64,000 nucleotides of DNA from Helicobacter cetorum MIT 99-5656. GTDB taxonomy: Bacteria > Campylobacterota > Campylobacteria > Campylobacterales > Helicobacteraceae. The stretch spans positions 1,426,001 through 1,490,000 of the forward strand of contig NC_017735.1 of the NCBI RefSeq assembly GCF_000259275.1, given 5' to 3'. A program made the position numbers and the translations under genes. Below the pieces are notes generated by a model. That model was not told the origin of the DNA, did not search any database, and saw only the letters and a list, made by a program, of their open reading frames with translations. Positions 1-9,297 of the stretch are shown here, piece by piece. Numbering within the stretch: the stretch's first letter is position 1; every line of letters begins with the position of its first letter.

Positions 1-345
1 AAGAAGGCGTTCATTAACAATATTTCTAGCTAGATAAATATCTACACTATCATCAAAGTCTATGGTGATATCTGAAATAGAATACTTAGAGATACTTCTT
101 AGAGATTTTTGCCCCTTCAACCCTAGAAGCTCTAACTCCAAAGGCCGCACAATGTTATTTTCCATTTCTTCAGGGCTTGAGCCTGGAAGCTTTAAAATGA
201 TTTTTACTTGAGTGGGCGAAATATCAGGAAAAGCGTCCACTGGCGTGTTGATAAAACTATAAGTTCCAAAAAATAAAGTTAGAATCGCACAGACAATGAC
301 AATCACTCGCTGGCGTAAGGAAAATTCAATAATGGAAGCTAACAT
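1..345 (-). CDS. cznA: CznA, RND-type heavy-metal efflux pump (N-terminal 115 residues; gene continues past the left edge)
   Basis: Inner-membrane proton-driven pump of the tripartite CznCBA system, which exports cadmium, zinc and nickel in H. pylori. Only the first 115 codons are in the window. They show one hydrophobic segment (about residues 11-30) after a short charged N-terminus, followed by the DAFPDISPTQV stretch typical of the first periplasmic loop of CzcA/CusA pumps. The ATG at 345-343 overlaps the cznB stop by one base (TGATG), so the two are translationally coupled. Gene order glyS-cznC-cznB-cznA on the minus strand matches H. pylori HP0972-HP0969. Family assignment is secure; metal specificity is inherited from the H. 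pylori homologue. Confidence 0.93.
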   Translation of the reverse strand, partial: MLASIIEFSLRQRVIVIVCAILTLFFGTYSFINTPVDAFPDISPTQVKIILKLPGSSPEEMENNIVRPLELELLGLKGQKSLRSISKYSISDITIDFDDSVDIYLARNIVNERLL

Positions 346-1409
346 CAATCTTCCCCTAAGTGGTTTATCATGCCCTTTAACCCGATTAACGCCCCCATAG
401 CGACACTATCAGTGGGCTGTAAATTCTTACTACTCACCACAAAAATCTTGTTGCGTTCTTCTAAGACTTCAACCGCTACAGGTTTAAAACCCTTAAGAGT
501 TCTAATAAACACTAGGTAATCCTTACCATTTCTAATCAAAGCTTTTGAAGGAACTAATACAGAATCCTTAGGTTGTGAGCCTTGAATATACACTTCTACC
601 ATTTCGCCCACATGATAGCTCTTCTCACTGATAAGAGCTGTTGCTAAAATGGTGTTAGAACTCCTATCTAAAACGACTGAAACGCTTTGAATTTCGCCTA
701 TCCACATGCCATCACTGCTATAAATCAAAGAATCATGTTTGACGTATTTAGACACATCTACCGGTAATTTAATGCGTGCAATCAAGTTGTTGCTCTTAGA
801 AATACGCACATAACTGGTGAAAGCTAAAATTTTTTCACCCGCATTCTTAGGGGCAACGGATAATAAACCACTATCTCTTGCAACAATTCTAAAACCATAA
901 TTGCCTTTAGGCTTTTTGGGGTCTATGCCAAAGCCTTTAAAAGTGCTTTCCAATTGCTCTACTTTGAGTCTCATTTCTTGACTGATTAAGTAGCTGGTTT
1001 GGTATTCTCTTTTAGAAATAACTCCCGCTTTATATAGCTCTAAATCTTTATTAGTGATGTCCGTAGCGATATTTAACTTATTTTGGTTGTTTTGTAATTC
1101 AAAATACAAATTGCTTAAATCAATGGAGCTGACTTCACAAATCACATCGCCCACTCTCACACGCTCACCTTCTCTTTTATAAACAGCTACTACTGAAGCA
1201 TCAAAACTCAAACTTTGAACCACAGAGCTTTTGCTGTCAAAATCAATGTAAGCGTTAAAAGGAAGTCCTTTGCTAAAAATCTCTCTGTCTAGTCTAACGA
1301 CTTGCAAATCCATTCGCTTGAGTTGTTGCTCGTTTAGAATAATTTCTTGATAATCTTTTGCCCCTAGAAAAACACTCATAAGAATGAGCCACAATAATGT
1401 TTTATTCAA
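345..1409 (-). CDS. cznB: CznB, membrane-fusion protein of the Cd/Zn/Ni efflux system
   Basis: Periplasmic adaptor of 354 residues linking the CznA pump to the CznC channel. It has an N-terminal signal-like segment (LLWLILMSVFLGAKD) and a biotinyl-lipoyl-like domain around residues 65-95 (VAVYKREGERVRVGDVICEV). A short alpha-hairpin (about 100-150) and beta-barrel segments near the C-terminus follow. The length is usual for HlyD/CusB-type adaptors. It begins 4 bp inside cznC (ATGA overlap) and ends in a one-base overlap with cznA, so all three are expected from one transcript. I see no unusual residues. Confidence 0.93.
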   Translation of the reverse strand: MNKTLLWLILMSVFLGAKDYQEIILNEQQLKRMDLQVVRLDREIFSKGLPFNAYIDFDSKSSVVQSLSFDASVVAVYKREGERVRVGDVICEVSSIDLSNLYFELQNNQNKLNIATDITNKDLELYKAGVISKREYQTSYLISQEMRLKVEQLESTFKGFGIDPKKPKGNYGFRIVARDSGLLSVAPKNAGEKILAFTSYVRISKSNNLIARIKLPVDVSKYVKHDSLIYSSDGMWIGEIQSVSVVLDRSSNTILATALISEKSYHVGEMVEVYIQGSQPKDSVLVPSKALIRNGKDYLVFIRTLKGFKPVAVEVLEERNKIFVVSSKNLQPTDSVAMGALIGLKGMINHLGED

Positions 1410-2710
1410 TGCAAATCTCCTAATCTCGTCAAACTCTCCCCTAAAGTCTCTTCTAAAAGAGCAGTAATATCAATGTATTCAATTTTGGCTTGAGCTAGGG
1501 CAATGAGAGCGTCCATGTAAGAATTTTGATAAATCAAGTATTCAAAAAGCCCGATTTTTTGGGCTTCATAAGCAATGCGTCCCATCTCCATTAAACGCTT
1601 TTTATTTGCAATGGCTTCTTTTTGAACTTCAATGTATGCTTCTTTGGTTTTGAGCTGGTTTAAATAGGAGTTGGCATTGATTCTAATGTTTCTTTTCATC
1701 ACTTCATTTTGTGCGAGCGCTCCGCTTTGTAAATCCAAAAATTTTCGCTTTTGGTAGATATTTTTTGGGGTTACTGGTAAAGGAATACGCACTTCCATAG
1801 AAAAGTTTGTAGAAGAGTTATAGCTCTCAGCCCCAAGCCCAAACTCAAAGCTATTAAACACATCTCTACTGGCTAATTTAGCATTGACCCCATAATCCTT
1901 AGCCGTTAAATCCAAAATATCCACATACAAAGAGCGGTTTAATTTGTGCTTTAAAGATTGTGCTTCTAAACGCACATATTCAAAATCTAAGCCTATTACC
2001 TTTACATCATGCAAGTGGTTTAAATGGGTGTCAAAATGAGCGTCTTGTTTTACTGGCTCTACAATCGCCAGCATGGTATCTAGCATTTTTTCTAAATTTA
2101 TCAGTCTGGTTTCAATGTTTGTCTTAGCTAATTTGGATTCTAAATACGAATTGTTGAAGTTAATATAATCCTTTTCGCTCATGCTACCGGCTTTAACTTT
2201 TTCTTTAGCGATTTTGAGTTGCGAAAAAAAGTTAGCTTCTCGTTGCACATACACTTGATATTTTTCCTTAGTCATTACATAAGTCAAGTATAGGCGTTTA
2301 GCACCGATAAAGGCTAGATTTTTGCTTAGAGTATAGCTTTTATCATATTGAATGGTTTTGATAGAAAGGCTTTTAGACAACAAAGTGCTAACCCATGGAA
2401 GTTTTGGCTTAATCACTAAAACGGTTCTAGGCTGTGCTTCTATAATGCCCTGAAAGTTCTTCACCATAGAAGTTTCATTATCAATATAAGGAAAATCCCA
2501 AGAATTTACAGAATGTTGCTCATTCAATCGGCTCTTAAAATCAGCCTTTTTAGCGATTAACTCCATGGAGTTAGTTTCTACTTCTTTAAAAAATTCCTTT
2601 AGGGTAAACACCTTAGCGTCAAGCACCCCTATAAAGAGAACTAAGAAAAAAACCTTGTGCTTCAAAAAGCGTTTGAATAAATTAAATCGCAATTTCTTTA
2701 ATATCCCCAA
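1406..2710 (-). CDS. cznC: CznC, outer-membrane channel of the Cd/Zn/Ni efflux system
   Basis: TolC/CzcC-like outer-membrane factor, 434 residues, third component of the Czn exporter. It shows a hydrophobic N-terminal signal ([16 protein letters not shown]) and then long alpha-helical repeats with few aromatic residues, as expected for the periplasmic tunnel. The first possible start is TTG at 2710, which overlaps the 3' end of glyS by 29 bp. An AAGGG sequence lies about 11 bases upstream. Other in-frame TTG codons further in (for example FKRF-L) would shorten the signal region, so the start is uncertain by up to about 16 residues. Identity is supported mainly by operon context. Confidence 0.88.
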   Translation of the reverse strand: MGILKKLRFNLFKRFLKHKVFFLVLFIGVLDAKVFTLKEFFKEVETNSMELIAKKADFKSRLNEQHSVNSWDFPYIDNETSMVKNFQGIIEAQPRTVLVIKPKLPWVSTLLSKSLSIKTIQYDKSYTLSKNLAFIGAKRLYLTYVMTKEKYQVYVQREANFFSQLKIAKEKVKAGSMSEKDYINFNNSYLESKLAKTNIETRLINLEKMLDTMLAIVEPVKQDAHFDTHLNHLHDVKVIGLDFEYVRLEAQSLKHKLNRSLYVDILDLTAKDYGVNAKLASRDVFNSFEFGLGAESYNSSTNFSMEVRIPLPVTPKNIYQKRKFLDLQSGALAQNEVMKRNIRINANSYLNQLKTKEAYIEVQKEAIANKKRLMEMGRIAYEAQKIGLFEYLIYQNSYMDALIALAQAKIEYIDITALLEETLGESLTRLGDLH

Positions 2711-4817
2711 TTTCTAAGAAACCCTTATAGATATGCAATAAGAAATTCTTACGATTTTCTTGAATTTCTTTATCCTTATCCATAACAAGCACATTTTTAA
2801 AATACTCTTCTAAAGGCTCATACAAACCAAAATAAGCTTCTATTTTGCTATCTAAATCCTTGAAGTCGCTAGACTTTAATACATCATGCGCCTTAAAAAG
2901 GGCATGCTCTTCTAACTCTTTAAAAAGATTTTTTGAAAAATCGCTAGGCTCATTGAGATTTCTATCTTTATTAATGTTAGCTAGGCGTTTGAAAGCACTA
3001 AAAAGCAATTCTTTCTTTTGAGCGTTCTTTGGGTTATCTAAAAAGCGTTTCAAGGCTTTGACTTTTTGAATGATTTTCACCACATCTCGCTCATTTGCAT
3101 TAAGCACGCTTCTAATGATTGAAGGGTTACACTCTATTAGATTAGCAAATCGTTCTAGCAAAAACTTCTCTAACATCTCCAAATCAAAGCTTCTATAAAC
3201 ACCCACTTTCTGTAGTATATTTTCTAAATCTACTTTTAAATCAAAATCTAATTCATAGTGAGAAATAATTTTTAATAGCCCTAATCCCATACGCCTTAAC
3301 GCAAAAGGGTCTTTAGAGCCACTAGGAATTTTACCCATACTAAAAAGGGCGAACAAGCTATCTATCTTAAGGCTTAAAGAAACTATCGCACTAAAGACAT
3401 TAGAGGGTAAGGGAGCGTTTTCACTTGTGGGTAAATATTGCTCTTTGATACTCAAAGCAACGAGCTTGTCTTCATTTTGGGCTAAAGCGTAGTAATAGCC
3501 CATAATCCCTTGAAGCTCTGTAAATTCATACACCACTTCAGTCAGTAAATCCGCCTTAGCGATTTTAATGGCTCTAAGAATGAGTTCAAGGGCTTTTTCT
3601 GAAGGCATGTTTAAATGTGAAGAATATTTTTGTGTCAGATATTTAGCAATAATTAACTCACGCTCCACTTTATCTTTTAAAGTTCCTAAGCCTTGCACAA
3701 AGACAACATTCTCTAAAGGAGCGTTATCTAAGGGCTTTTTCAAATCATTTTCATAAAAGAAAACTGCATCACTTAAACGAGCTTTTAAAACCTTTTGATT
3801 GCCTAGAATGATTTTTTGCTTATCTTTGCCAATGGCGTTACTCACCACAATAAAGCCGTTGTGTAGTAGCTTGCTGTCTTTATTAAAGGTAGCAAAATAG
3901 CGTTGGTTTTCTTTCATAGAAGTGATAATAATTTCACTGGGTAATTTCAAAAATTCCTTGTCAAACTCCCCAAAAAGTGCTGTGGGGTATTCCGTAATCG
4001 CTATGACTTCTTTGAGTAAGTCTGTATCAATCTCTACGACAATATTGTGCTTTTTTTCTAGCTCTTTAATCTCTTGTAGGATTTTAGTTTCACGCTTTTT
4101 TGGGTCTAAAATAACATGGTGTTTTTCTAAAGTCTCAAAATATTCTTTAGGGCTACCAACCTTAATGTATTCAAAACTCTCTTGTCTATGCACTTGTGTG
4201 GCTTGCTGAATTTTGGCACAATAAACCCTATTGATATTTTCACTATACCACTCATTCCATCTTTCCCAATCTTTAAAAAGCATTCTTTTCTCAAGCAACA
4301 CACAAATATTATGAATAGGTCTAATAAAGCCTTTTTCTACACTAGCCCAACGCATAGATTTTCCAAAATTCAAACTCTCTAAAAACTCCATAATAATAGG
4401 CATAATTAAAAATTCTGTCGTAGGCATTGCTCCAGCAAACTTAACATGATAAAGCACTTCTTTATTATTCTTGAAAGCTGTTTGGAAGTTTTTATTATCT
4501 TTTAATTCTAAGCCTAATTTCTTATAAAACCCTAAACCCACCGCATTCAAACCTTGTGTTTTATCCTTATTGTTACAAGCAATTTCAATGGGTGCTCCAA
4601 AAAACTCTTCTTTAGTCTCTTTGGTTGAAAGGGGAAAATCTTTGATAGATAAACACAAACGCCTAGGGGTGTAAAAAATCTCTATATTTTCTACTTCCAG
4701 AGCGTATTTTTGAAAAAGGGTTTGGAGCTTTTTAGGCATTTCTTTATATTCATTCAGCAATGCTTGTGCGGGTAATTCTTCGGTTAAAATCTCTACTAAT
4801 AATTCATCTGAACTCAA
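2682..4817 (-). CDS. glyS: Glycyl-tRNA synthetase beta subunit
   Basis: Beta subunit (711 residues) of the alpha2-beta2 bacterial glycyl-tRNA synthetase. It carries the tRNA-binding and HD-like parts and needs GlyQ, which is not in this window. The N-terminus [16 protein letters not shown] and the [12 protein letters not shown] and [10 protein letters not shown] motifs are diagnostic of GlyS. Start is TTG at 4817 with AGGGAGA about 9 bases upstream; no better ATG exists. Residues about 172-202 (between ICVLL and KIQQATQ) look unlike the rest of the family and contain no gaps or stops. A TATAAT at 4892-4887 is the probable promoter for glyS and the downstream czn genes. Confidence 0.94.
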   Translation of the reverse strand: MSSDELLVEILTEELPAQALLNEYKEMPKKLQTLFQKYALEVENIEIFYTPRRLCLSIKDFPLSTKETKEEFFGAPIEIACNNKDKTQGLNAVGLGFYKKLGLELKDNKNFQTAFKNNKEVLYHVKFAGAMPTTEFLIMPIIMEFLESLNFGKSMRWASVEKGFIRPIHNICVLLEKRMLFKDWERWNEWYSENINRVYCAKIQQATQVHRQESFEYIKVGSPKEYFETLEKHHVILDPKKRETKILQEIKELEKKHNIVVEIDTDLLKEVIAITEYPTALFGEFDKEFLKLPSEIIITSMKENQRYFATFNKDSKLLHNGFIVVSNAIGKDKQKIILGNQKVLKARLSDAVFFYENDLKKPLDNAPLENVVFVQGLGTLKDKVERELIIAKYLTQKYSSHLNMPSEKALELILRAIKIAKADLLTEVVYEFTELQGIMGYYYALAQNEDKLVALSIKEQYLPTSENAPLPSNVFSAIVSLSLKIDSLFALFSMGKIPSGSKDPFALRRMGLGLLKIISHYELDFDLKVDLENILQKVGVYRSFDLEMLEKFLLERFANLIECNPSIIRSVLNANERDVVKIIQKVKALKRFLDNPKNAQKKELLFSAFKRLANINKDRNLNEPSDFSKNLFKELEEHALFKAHDVLKSSDFKDLDSKIEAYFGLYEPLEEYFKNVLVMDKDKEIQENRKNFLLHIYKGFLEIGDIKEIAI

Positions 4818-4882
4818 AATCTAAATTCTCCCTAAAAAACAAAACTCATCTATTCATCTATAAGACCAAGCTAAATTTATGC

Positions 4883-4892
4883 TAGAATTATA
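4883..4892. promoter_or_regulatory. Overlapping divergent -10 elements for glyS (minus) and the 4951 gene (plus)
   Basis: On the plus strand TATGC-TAGAAT (hexamer 4883-4888) forms an extended -10. On the minus strand TATAAT occupies 4892-4887. The two hexamers share bases 4887-4888, so polymerase binding in one direction should exclude the other. The Helicobacter housekeeping sigma factor relies on the -10 with little -35 conservation, so calling from the -10 alone is reasonable but not proof. Confidence 0.5.
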
Positions 4893-4950
4893 CTAAAATT
4901 TATTCCTAATTTAATTATGTTCTTAAATTCATCACAAAAAGGTAAGCGTT

Positions 4951-5991
4951 TTGAAAAATTTAACCCTACTCACTAACACCACATTCAAAGCTCTTTTTAT
5001 AAGTGCAACCATAAGCATGCTCTTAGGTCTAAACCTAGTTGCTAAAGAATCTGCAATGGAGTCTAAGCAAGATGAGAACGCCAAGCATAAGCCTATGTCT
5101 CCTGTTACTAATGTTGCAATGACTAAATGCGACAATATCAAAGAATTTAACCCCAAACAAAAAGAAGTTTTACGCTTTGCGTATCAATTTGGCTCTAAAG
5201 AAAATTTAGGTTATGAATTAGCAAGCATTGCATGGAAAGAATCATGTGCGGGGACTTATAGAATCAATTTTTCTGACCCAAGTGCTGGAATTTATCATGC
5301 TTATATTCCAAGTGTGTTAAAAAGCTACGGACACAAGGACAGCCCTTTTTTACGCAATGTAATGGGTGAATTACTCATTCAAAACCATACCTTTGCTTCT
5401 GAAGTAGCCTTAAAAGAATTAGTCTATTGGAAAACACGCTATCAGGGTAATACGAAAAACATGATTAAATCCTACAACAAAGGCAGCCGCTGGGAAAGAA
5501 ACCAAAAATCTAATGCCGATGCTGAAAAATACTATGAAGATATACAGGATAAAATCAGGCGTTTAAAAGAATCTAAAATCTTTGATTCACATGCTAAAGA
5601 CGACCACAAATTACAAAAAAGTGCTAACAGCAATTTAGCACTAGACCCTATCGGCGATGTCATGCCCCAAACTTTAGCAAGTGGTGATAAAGCCCCACAA
5701 ACCCCTACAAACCTAAATTCTCAAGTGGCTAAGGAAATAGCCAAAGAGCAACAAGAGATTAAAAAAATCAAAGAGTTGGAACACAAACCTGAGTATGTGG
5801 CCCAAGCCAACCACACTAACCTTATGCCCCCTAAGACTAAAGACGCCCATAAACCCAAGCACACTCAAAAAAACACTCAAAAATTAGCCAAACGCCCCCA
5901 CAAAGGGGCTAAAGAGGTATGTAAACATTGCTCTAAGGGGCAAAAAAATGCGATTTTGGCTAATCGCATTACCCTTATGCAAGAGCCTTAA
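4951..5991 (+). CDS. Exported protein with a lysozyme/transglycosylase-like domain (HP0973 counterpart)
   Basis: Protein of 346 residues with an N-terminal signal or anchor ([18 protein letters not shown]). Residues about 65-165 contain [28 protein letters not shown] and, later, SYNKGSRW. These resemble the catalytic-Glu block (ExxxG...N...G) and the AYNxG block of soluble lytic transglycosylases, so a peptidoglycan-lyase fold is likely; I infer E92-E93 region residues as candidate catalytic Glu. The C-terminal third is lysine/histidine-rich and low-complexity and ends in a CKHC motif. The start is TTG at 4951 preceded by AAAGGTAAG. In H. pylori the same gene sits between glyS and the phosphoglycerate mutase and is listed as hypothetical. 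Confidence 0.75.
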   Translation: MKNLTLLTNTTFKALFISATISMLLGLNLVAKESAMESKQDENAKHKPMSPVTNVAMTKCDNIKEFNPKQKEVLRFAYQFGSKENLGYELASIAWKESCAGTYRINFSDPSAGIYHAYIPSVLKSYGHKDSPFLRNVMGELLIQNHTFASEVALKELVYWKTRYQGNTKNMIKSYNKGSRWERNQKSNADAEKYYEDIQDKIRRLKESKIFDSHAKDDHKLQKSANSNLALDPIGDVMPQTLASGDKAPQTPTNLNSQVAKEIAKEQQEIKKIKELEHKPEYVAQANHTNLMPPKTKDAHKPKHTQKNTQKLAKRPHKGAKEVCKHCSKGQKNAILANRITLMQEP

Positions 5992-6002
5992 AAAGCCTAA
6001 AT

Positions 6003-7481
6003 ATGGCACAAAAAACTCTTCTCATTATTACTGACGGCATAGGGTATCGTAAAGATAGCGATTATAATGCCTTCTTTCATGCTAAAAAACCCACTTATGA
6101 CTTGATGTTTGAAACTTTGCCTTATAGTCTCATTGACACACATGGCTTAAGCGTAGGCTTACCCAAAGGACAAATGGGAAATTCTGAAGTGGGGCATATG
6201 TGTATCGGGGCTGGTAGAGTGCTTTATCAAGATTTAGTCAAAATTTCTTTAAGTATTCAAAATGATGAGCTTAAAAACAACACCGCTTTTTTAGATACTA
6301 TCCATAAAAGCAAGGTTGTTCATCTTATGGGGCTTATGAGTGATGGAGGCGTGCATTCACATATTGAGCATTTTATCGCTCTAGCACTAGAAAGTCAAAA
6401 ACTCAATAAAAAAGTCCATTTACATTTAATCACTGATGGCAGAGATGTCGCTCCTAAAAGTGCTTTAACTTATTTAGAACAAATGCAAGCTATTTGTAAT
6501 GAAAACATTCAAATCGCTACTCTTAGCGGACGATTTTACGCCATGGATAGAGACAAACGCTTTGAGAGAATTGAACTCGCTTATAACAGCCTAATGGGTC
6601 TTACAAATCCCACCTCTTTAAGCCCTAGTGAATATATCAAAAGTCAGTATAATGAAAATATCACCGATGAATTTATTTTACCCACTTGCTTTAAAGGTTA
6701 TTTAGGCATGCAAGATGATGAGAGCTTTATTTTTGTAAACTTCAGAAATGATAGAGCTAAAGAAATAGTGAGTGCTTTAGGCGATAAAGATTTTAATGCT
6801 TTCAAGCGTCAAACTTTTAAAAAACTCCATATCGCTACCATGACGCCTTATGACAAAACATTTTCCTACCCTATTTTATTTCCTAAAGAAAACATTCAAA
6901 ACACGCTCGCTGAAGTTGTCTCTTCTCACAACCTAACTCAAAGCCATATCGCTGAGACTGAAAAATACGCCCATGTAACTTTCTTTATCAATGGTGGAGT
7001 AGAGACCCCTTTTAAAAATGAAAATAGAGTGCTTATTGCTAGCCCTAAAGTGGCTACTTATGACTTAAAGCCTGAAATGAGTGCCAAAGAAGTAACCCTT
7101 GCAGTATTAGAACAAATGAAACTAGGCACTGATTTAATCATTGTTAATTTTGCTAATGGTGATATGGTGGGGCATACCGGAAATTTTGAAGCAAGCATAA
7201 AAGCTGTAGAAGTGGTAGATGAATGCTTAGGAAAAATCCTTTCATTAGCTAAAGAATTAGATTATGCCATGCTTTTAACAAGCGACCATGGAAATTGCGA
7301 GCATATGAAAGATGAGAACCATAATCCCTTAACCAATCACACCGCTGGAAGTGTGTATTGCTTTGTTTTAGGAAATGGTGTCAAAGCCTTAAAAAACGGA
7401 GCCTTAAACAACATCGCTAGTAGCGTTCTGAAACTTATGGGTATTAAAGCCCCAGAAGTCATGGATGAACCCCTATTTTAA
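6003..7481 (+). CDS. gpmI: 2,3-bisphosphoglycerate-independent phosphoglycerate mutase
   Basis: Interconverts 3- and 2-phosphoglycerate in the cytosol (lower glycolysis and gluconeogenesis), using two Mn ions and a phosphoserine intermediate. At 492 residues it is the usual length. The catalytic serine is in [11 protein letters not shown] (S61), ITDGIG at 9-14 holds the first metal aspartate, [13 protein letters not shown] binds substrate, and SDHGNCEHM near residue 425 supplies the remaining metal ligands. ATG at 6003 follows the previous gene by 11 bases with only a weak ribosome site. It is followed after 15 bp by gatC. Confidence 0.97.
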   Translation: MAQKTLLIITDGIGYRKDSDYNAFFHAKKPTYDLMFETLPYSLIDTHGLSVGLPKGQMGNSEVGHMCIGAGRVLYQDLVKISLSIQNDELKNNTAFLDTIHKSKVVHLMGLMSDGGVHSHIEHFIALALESQKLNKKVHLHLITDGRDVAPKSALTYLEQMQAICNENIQIATLSGRFYAMDRDKRFERIELAYNSLMGLTNPTSLSPSEYIKSQYNENITDEFILPTCFKGYLGMQDDESFIFVNFRNDRAKEIVSALGDKDFNAFKRQTFKKLHIATMTPYDKTFSYPILFPKENIQNTLAEVVSSHNLTQSHIAETEKYAHVTFFINGGVETPFKNENRVLIASPKVATYDLKPEMSAKEVTLAVLEQMKLGTDLIIVNFANGDMVGHTGNFEASIKAVEVVDECLGKILSLAKELDYAMLLTSDHGNCEHMKDENHNPLTNHTAGSVYCFVLGNGVKALKNGALNNIASSVLKLMGIKAPEVMDEPLF

Positions 7482-7496
7482 ATCAAAGGAAAAACA

Positions 7497-7778
7497 ATGC
7501 AAATTGATGATAAATTATTACAACGCTTAGAAAAATTAAGCATGCTAGAGATTAAAGATGAGCATAAAGAAAGTGTTAAAAGCCATTTAGCTGAGACTTT
7601 AGGCTTTGTAGAAAATATTTTTGCTTTAGAAACAAGCGATTTAAACACTAACACCAAGCTAAGCACCCCCCTAAGAGAAGATATAGCACAAAATGAGCCT
7701 AGCGTAGCACAAGATATTTTAAATCAAAGCAAGCACAGCCACGATAACTACTTCATTGTGCCTAAGATTATTGAATAG
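7497..7778 (+). CDS. gatC: Asp-tRNA(Asn)/Glu-tRNA(Gln) amidotransferase subunit C
   Basis: Small (93 aa) scaffold subunit of GatCAB, which amidates mischarged Glu-tRNA(Gln) and Asp-tRNA(Asn). The GatC pattern is clear: [20 protein letters not shown] at the N-terminus and the PLREDI loop near residue 60. ATG at 7497 has AAAGGA nine bases upstream. GatA and GatB are not here. GatC links functionally to the gltX at 17168-18487, which belongs to the tRNA(Gln)-mischarging GluRS2 group. In H. pylori the next gene is bioA; here it is ferritin, so a rearrangement junction lies just downstream. Confidence 0.95.
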   Translation: MQIDDKLLQRLEKLSMLEIKDEHKESVKSHLAETLGFVENIFALETSDLNTNTKLSTPLREDIAQNEPSVAQDILNQSKHSHDNYFIVPKIIE

Positions 7779-8089
7779 GCATATAACAGAGTATTTAATA
7801 TCAAGTCAAAAACACTTGATTCTACCATTTAAAATCAATTTGAAATAGACATAGAAATGTTTCATTTTGACCCCCTTATTTATATCAAACACCATTTTTA
7901 TTTGACCTAATTCTTAATAAACTGCTTTTTATGATAAAGTCTAAGCCCTATAAGAAATCAATTTGCATTTTTCTCATTTTTACAAACTTTTATGCTAACT
8001 TTTAAAAATTTTCATAATCTTGTTTACTTTTTCATTATCATTTATGCTATAATAATAAGACAAATTTAAATTAACACGAAGGAGATTTT
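7779..8089. other. 311-bp intergenic region holding a synteny junction, a hairpin and the pfr control region
   Basis: No gene is visible. After gatC there is a perfect 7-bp inverted repeat, ATCAAGT-(7)-ACTTGAT at 7800-7820, without a following T-run (weak terminator candidate). The right half is very AT-rich and contains several TCATT motifs (7974-7978, 8032-8036, 8038-8042). The pfr -10 is at 8048-8053. The left neighbour (gatC) and right neighbour (pfr) are not adjacent in H. pylori, which is why I place a rearrangement junction here. Confidence 0.6.
8032..8053 (+). promoter_or_regulatory. pfr promoter with extended -10 and TCATT motifs (possible apo-Fur operator)
   Basis: TATGC-TATAAT (hexamer 8048-8053) is a strong extended -10, giving a start of transcription near 8060 and a leader of about 30 bases with AAGGAG before the pfr ATG. 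Two TCATT motifs (8032-8036 and 8038-8042) sit immediately upstream, with another at 7974. In H. pylori iron-free Fur represses pfr through TCATT-type operators in this position. The motif match here is seen; binding is inferred. Confidence 0.6.
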
Positions 8090-8593
8090 ATGTTATCACA
8101 AGATACCATTAAATTACTAAACGAACAAGTCAATAAGGAAATGAACGCTTCTAACTTGTATATGAGCATGAGTTCATGGTGCTATACCCATAGCTTAGAT
8201 GGCGCGGGACTTTTCTTGTTTGACCATGCGGCTGAAGAATATGAGCATGCCAAAAAGCTTATCGTATTCTTAAATGAAAACAATGTGCCTGTGCAATTAA
8301 ACAATATTAATGCCCCTGAGCATAAGTTTGAAAATTTAATCCAAATTTTCCAAAAAGCATACGCCCATGAGCAACATATCAGTGAGTCTATCAGCAATAT
8401 AGTAGACCACGCTTTAAAAAGCAAGGACTATGCGACTTTCAATTTCTTGCAATGGTATGTGGCTGAGCAACACGAAGAAGAAGTGCTTTTCAAGGATATT
8501 TTAGATAAAATTGAGTTGATTGGCAATGAAAGCCATGGCTTGTATTTAGCTGACCAGTATATCAAAGGGATTGCTAAAAACAAGAAAGCTTAA
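8090..8593 (+). CDS. pfr: Non-heme ferritin
   Basis: Cytosolic iron-storage protein of 167 residues that assembles into a 24-mer and oxidises Fe(II) at a di-iron centre. The expected ligands are visible: E17, E50 and H53 in AAEEYEHAKK, and E94 in YAHEQH, with a C-terminal QHEEE segment. ATG at 8090 has a near-perfect AAGGAG site. It is monocistronic with its own promoter; serB follows 14 bp later and may receive readthrough. In H. pylori the same pair is HP0653-HP0652. High confidence. Confidence 0.97.
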   Translation: MLSQDTIKLLNEQVNKEMNASNLYMSMSSWCYTHSLDGAGLFLFDHAAEEYEHAKKLIVFLNENNVPVQLNNINAPEHKFENLIQIFQKAYAHEQHISESISNIVDHALKSKDYATFNFLQWYVAEQHEEEVLFKDILDKIELIGNESHGLYLADQYIKGIAKNKKA

Positions 8594-8607
8594 TTTAAGG
8601 TTATTGA

Positions 8608-9231
8608 GTGCAAAAACTAGCCGTTTTTGATTTTGATTCCACGCTTGTAGATGCCGAGAGTATTGAATGCTTAGCAAGGGCGTGGGGGGTGTTTGATGAA
8701 GTGAGAGAAATCACTTCAAAAGCCATGAATGGCGAGATAGATTTTCACAAAAGTCTTGTTTTAAGGGTGTCCAAACTCAAAAACATGCCCTTAGAGTTAG
8801 CCAAAGAAGTTTGCGAAAATCTAGCTTTGTTTGAAGGAGCGACTGAGTTAATCAATGCTCTAAAAGAGAAAAATTACAAGGTGGTTTGCTTTAGTGGGGG
8901 CTTTGATTTAGCAACGAATTATTACAGAGATTTATTAAACCTAGATGCGAGTTTTAGCAACACACTTTGTGTAGAAAATGACACATTAAATGGTTTAGTA
9001 ACAGGACACATGATGTTTTCGCACTCCAAAGGCACAATGCTACTAGCTTTACAACGCTTGCTTAATATCAGCAAAGAAAACACCTTGGTTGTAGGTGATG
9101 GGGCGAATGATTTGAGCATGTTTAAGCATGCTCATACAAAAATCGCCTTTAATGCTAAAGAAGTTCTAAAAAAGCATGCCACACATTGCATTAATGAACC
9201 TAATTTAGCTCTGATTATTCCTTATATTTGA
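8608..9231 (+). CDS. serB: Phosphoserine phosphatase
   Basis: HAD-superfamily phosphatase (207 aa) catalysing the last step of serine synthesis. HAD motif I is FDFDSTLVDAES with nucleophile D8 and general acid D10. Motif II is CFSGGFD near residue 97 and motif III is VVGDGANDLSMF near residue 165. It lacks the N-terminal ACT-like domain of longer SerB proteins, as usual in this group. Start is GTG at 8608, seven bases after AAGG; there is no ATG nearby. It lies between ferritin and the fucosyltransferase, as in H. pylori. Confidence 0.95.
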   Translation: MQKLAVFDFDSTLVDAESIECLARAWGVFDEVREITSKAMNGEIDFHKSLVLRVSKLKNMPLELAKEVCENLALFEGATELINALKEKNYKVVCFSGGFDLATNYYRDLLNLDASFSNTLCVENDTLNGLVTGHMMFSHSKGTMLLALQRLLNISKENTLVVGDGANDLSMFKHAHTKIAFNAKEVLKKHATHCINEPNLALIIPYI

Positions 9232-9243
9232 ATACCCGTTTCG

Positions 9244-9261
9244 TTTTTTTTTTTGTAAAAT
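9244..9261 (+). promoter_or_regulatory. Fucosyltransferase promoter with a T11 tract directly upstream of the -10
   Basis: Eleven consecutive T at 9244-9254 are followed by TGTAAAATAC with a TAAAAT hexamer at 9256-9261, about 37 bases before the ATG. The tract would occupy roughly -24 to -14 and could alter promoter strength if its length changes, as known for T-tract promoters of some H. pylori adhesin genes. No experimental support for this promoter is available to me. Confidence 0.5.
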
Positions 9262-9297
9262 ACTCTCTTTATTGTTCAACAAAAAATAAGGATAAAA

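Noticed and set aside
3922-4209. Plus-strand open frame of 95 codons inside glyS
   Set aside because: It lies antisense to a well-supported gene and has no family motif or ribosome site; it is a shadow frame.
7478-7666. Minus-strand frame over gatC
   Set aside because: gatC is clear on the plus strand; the antisense frame has no support.
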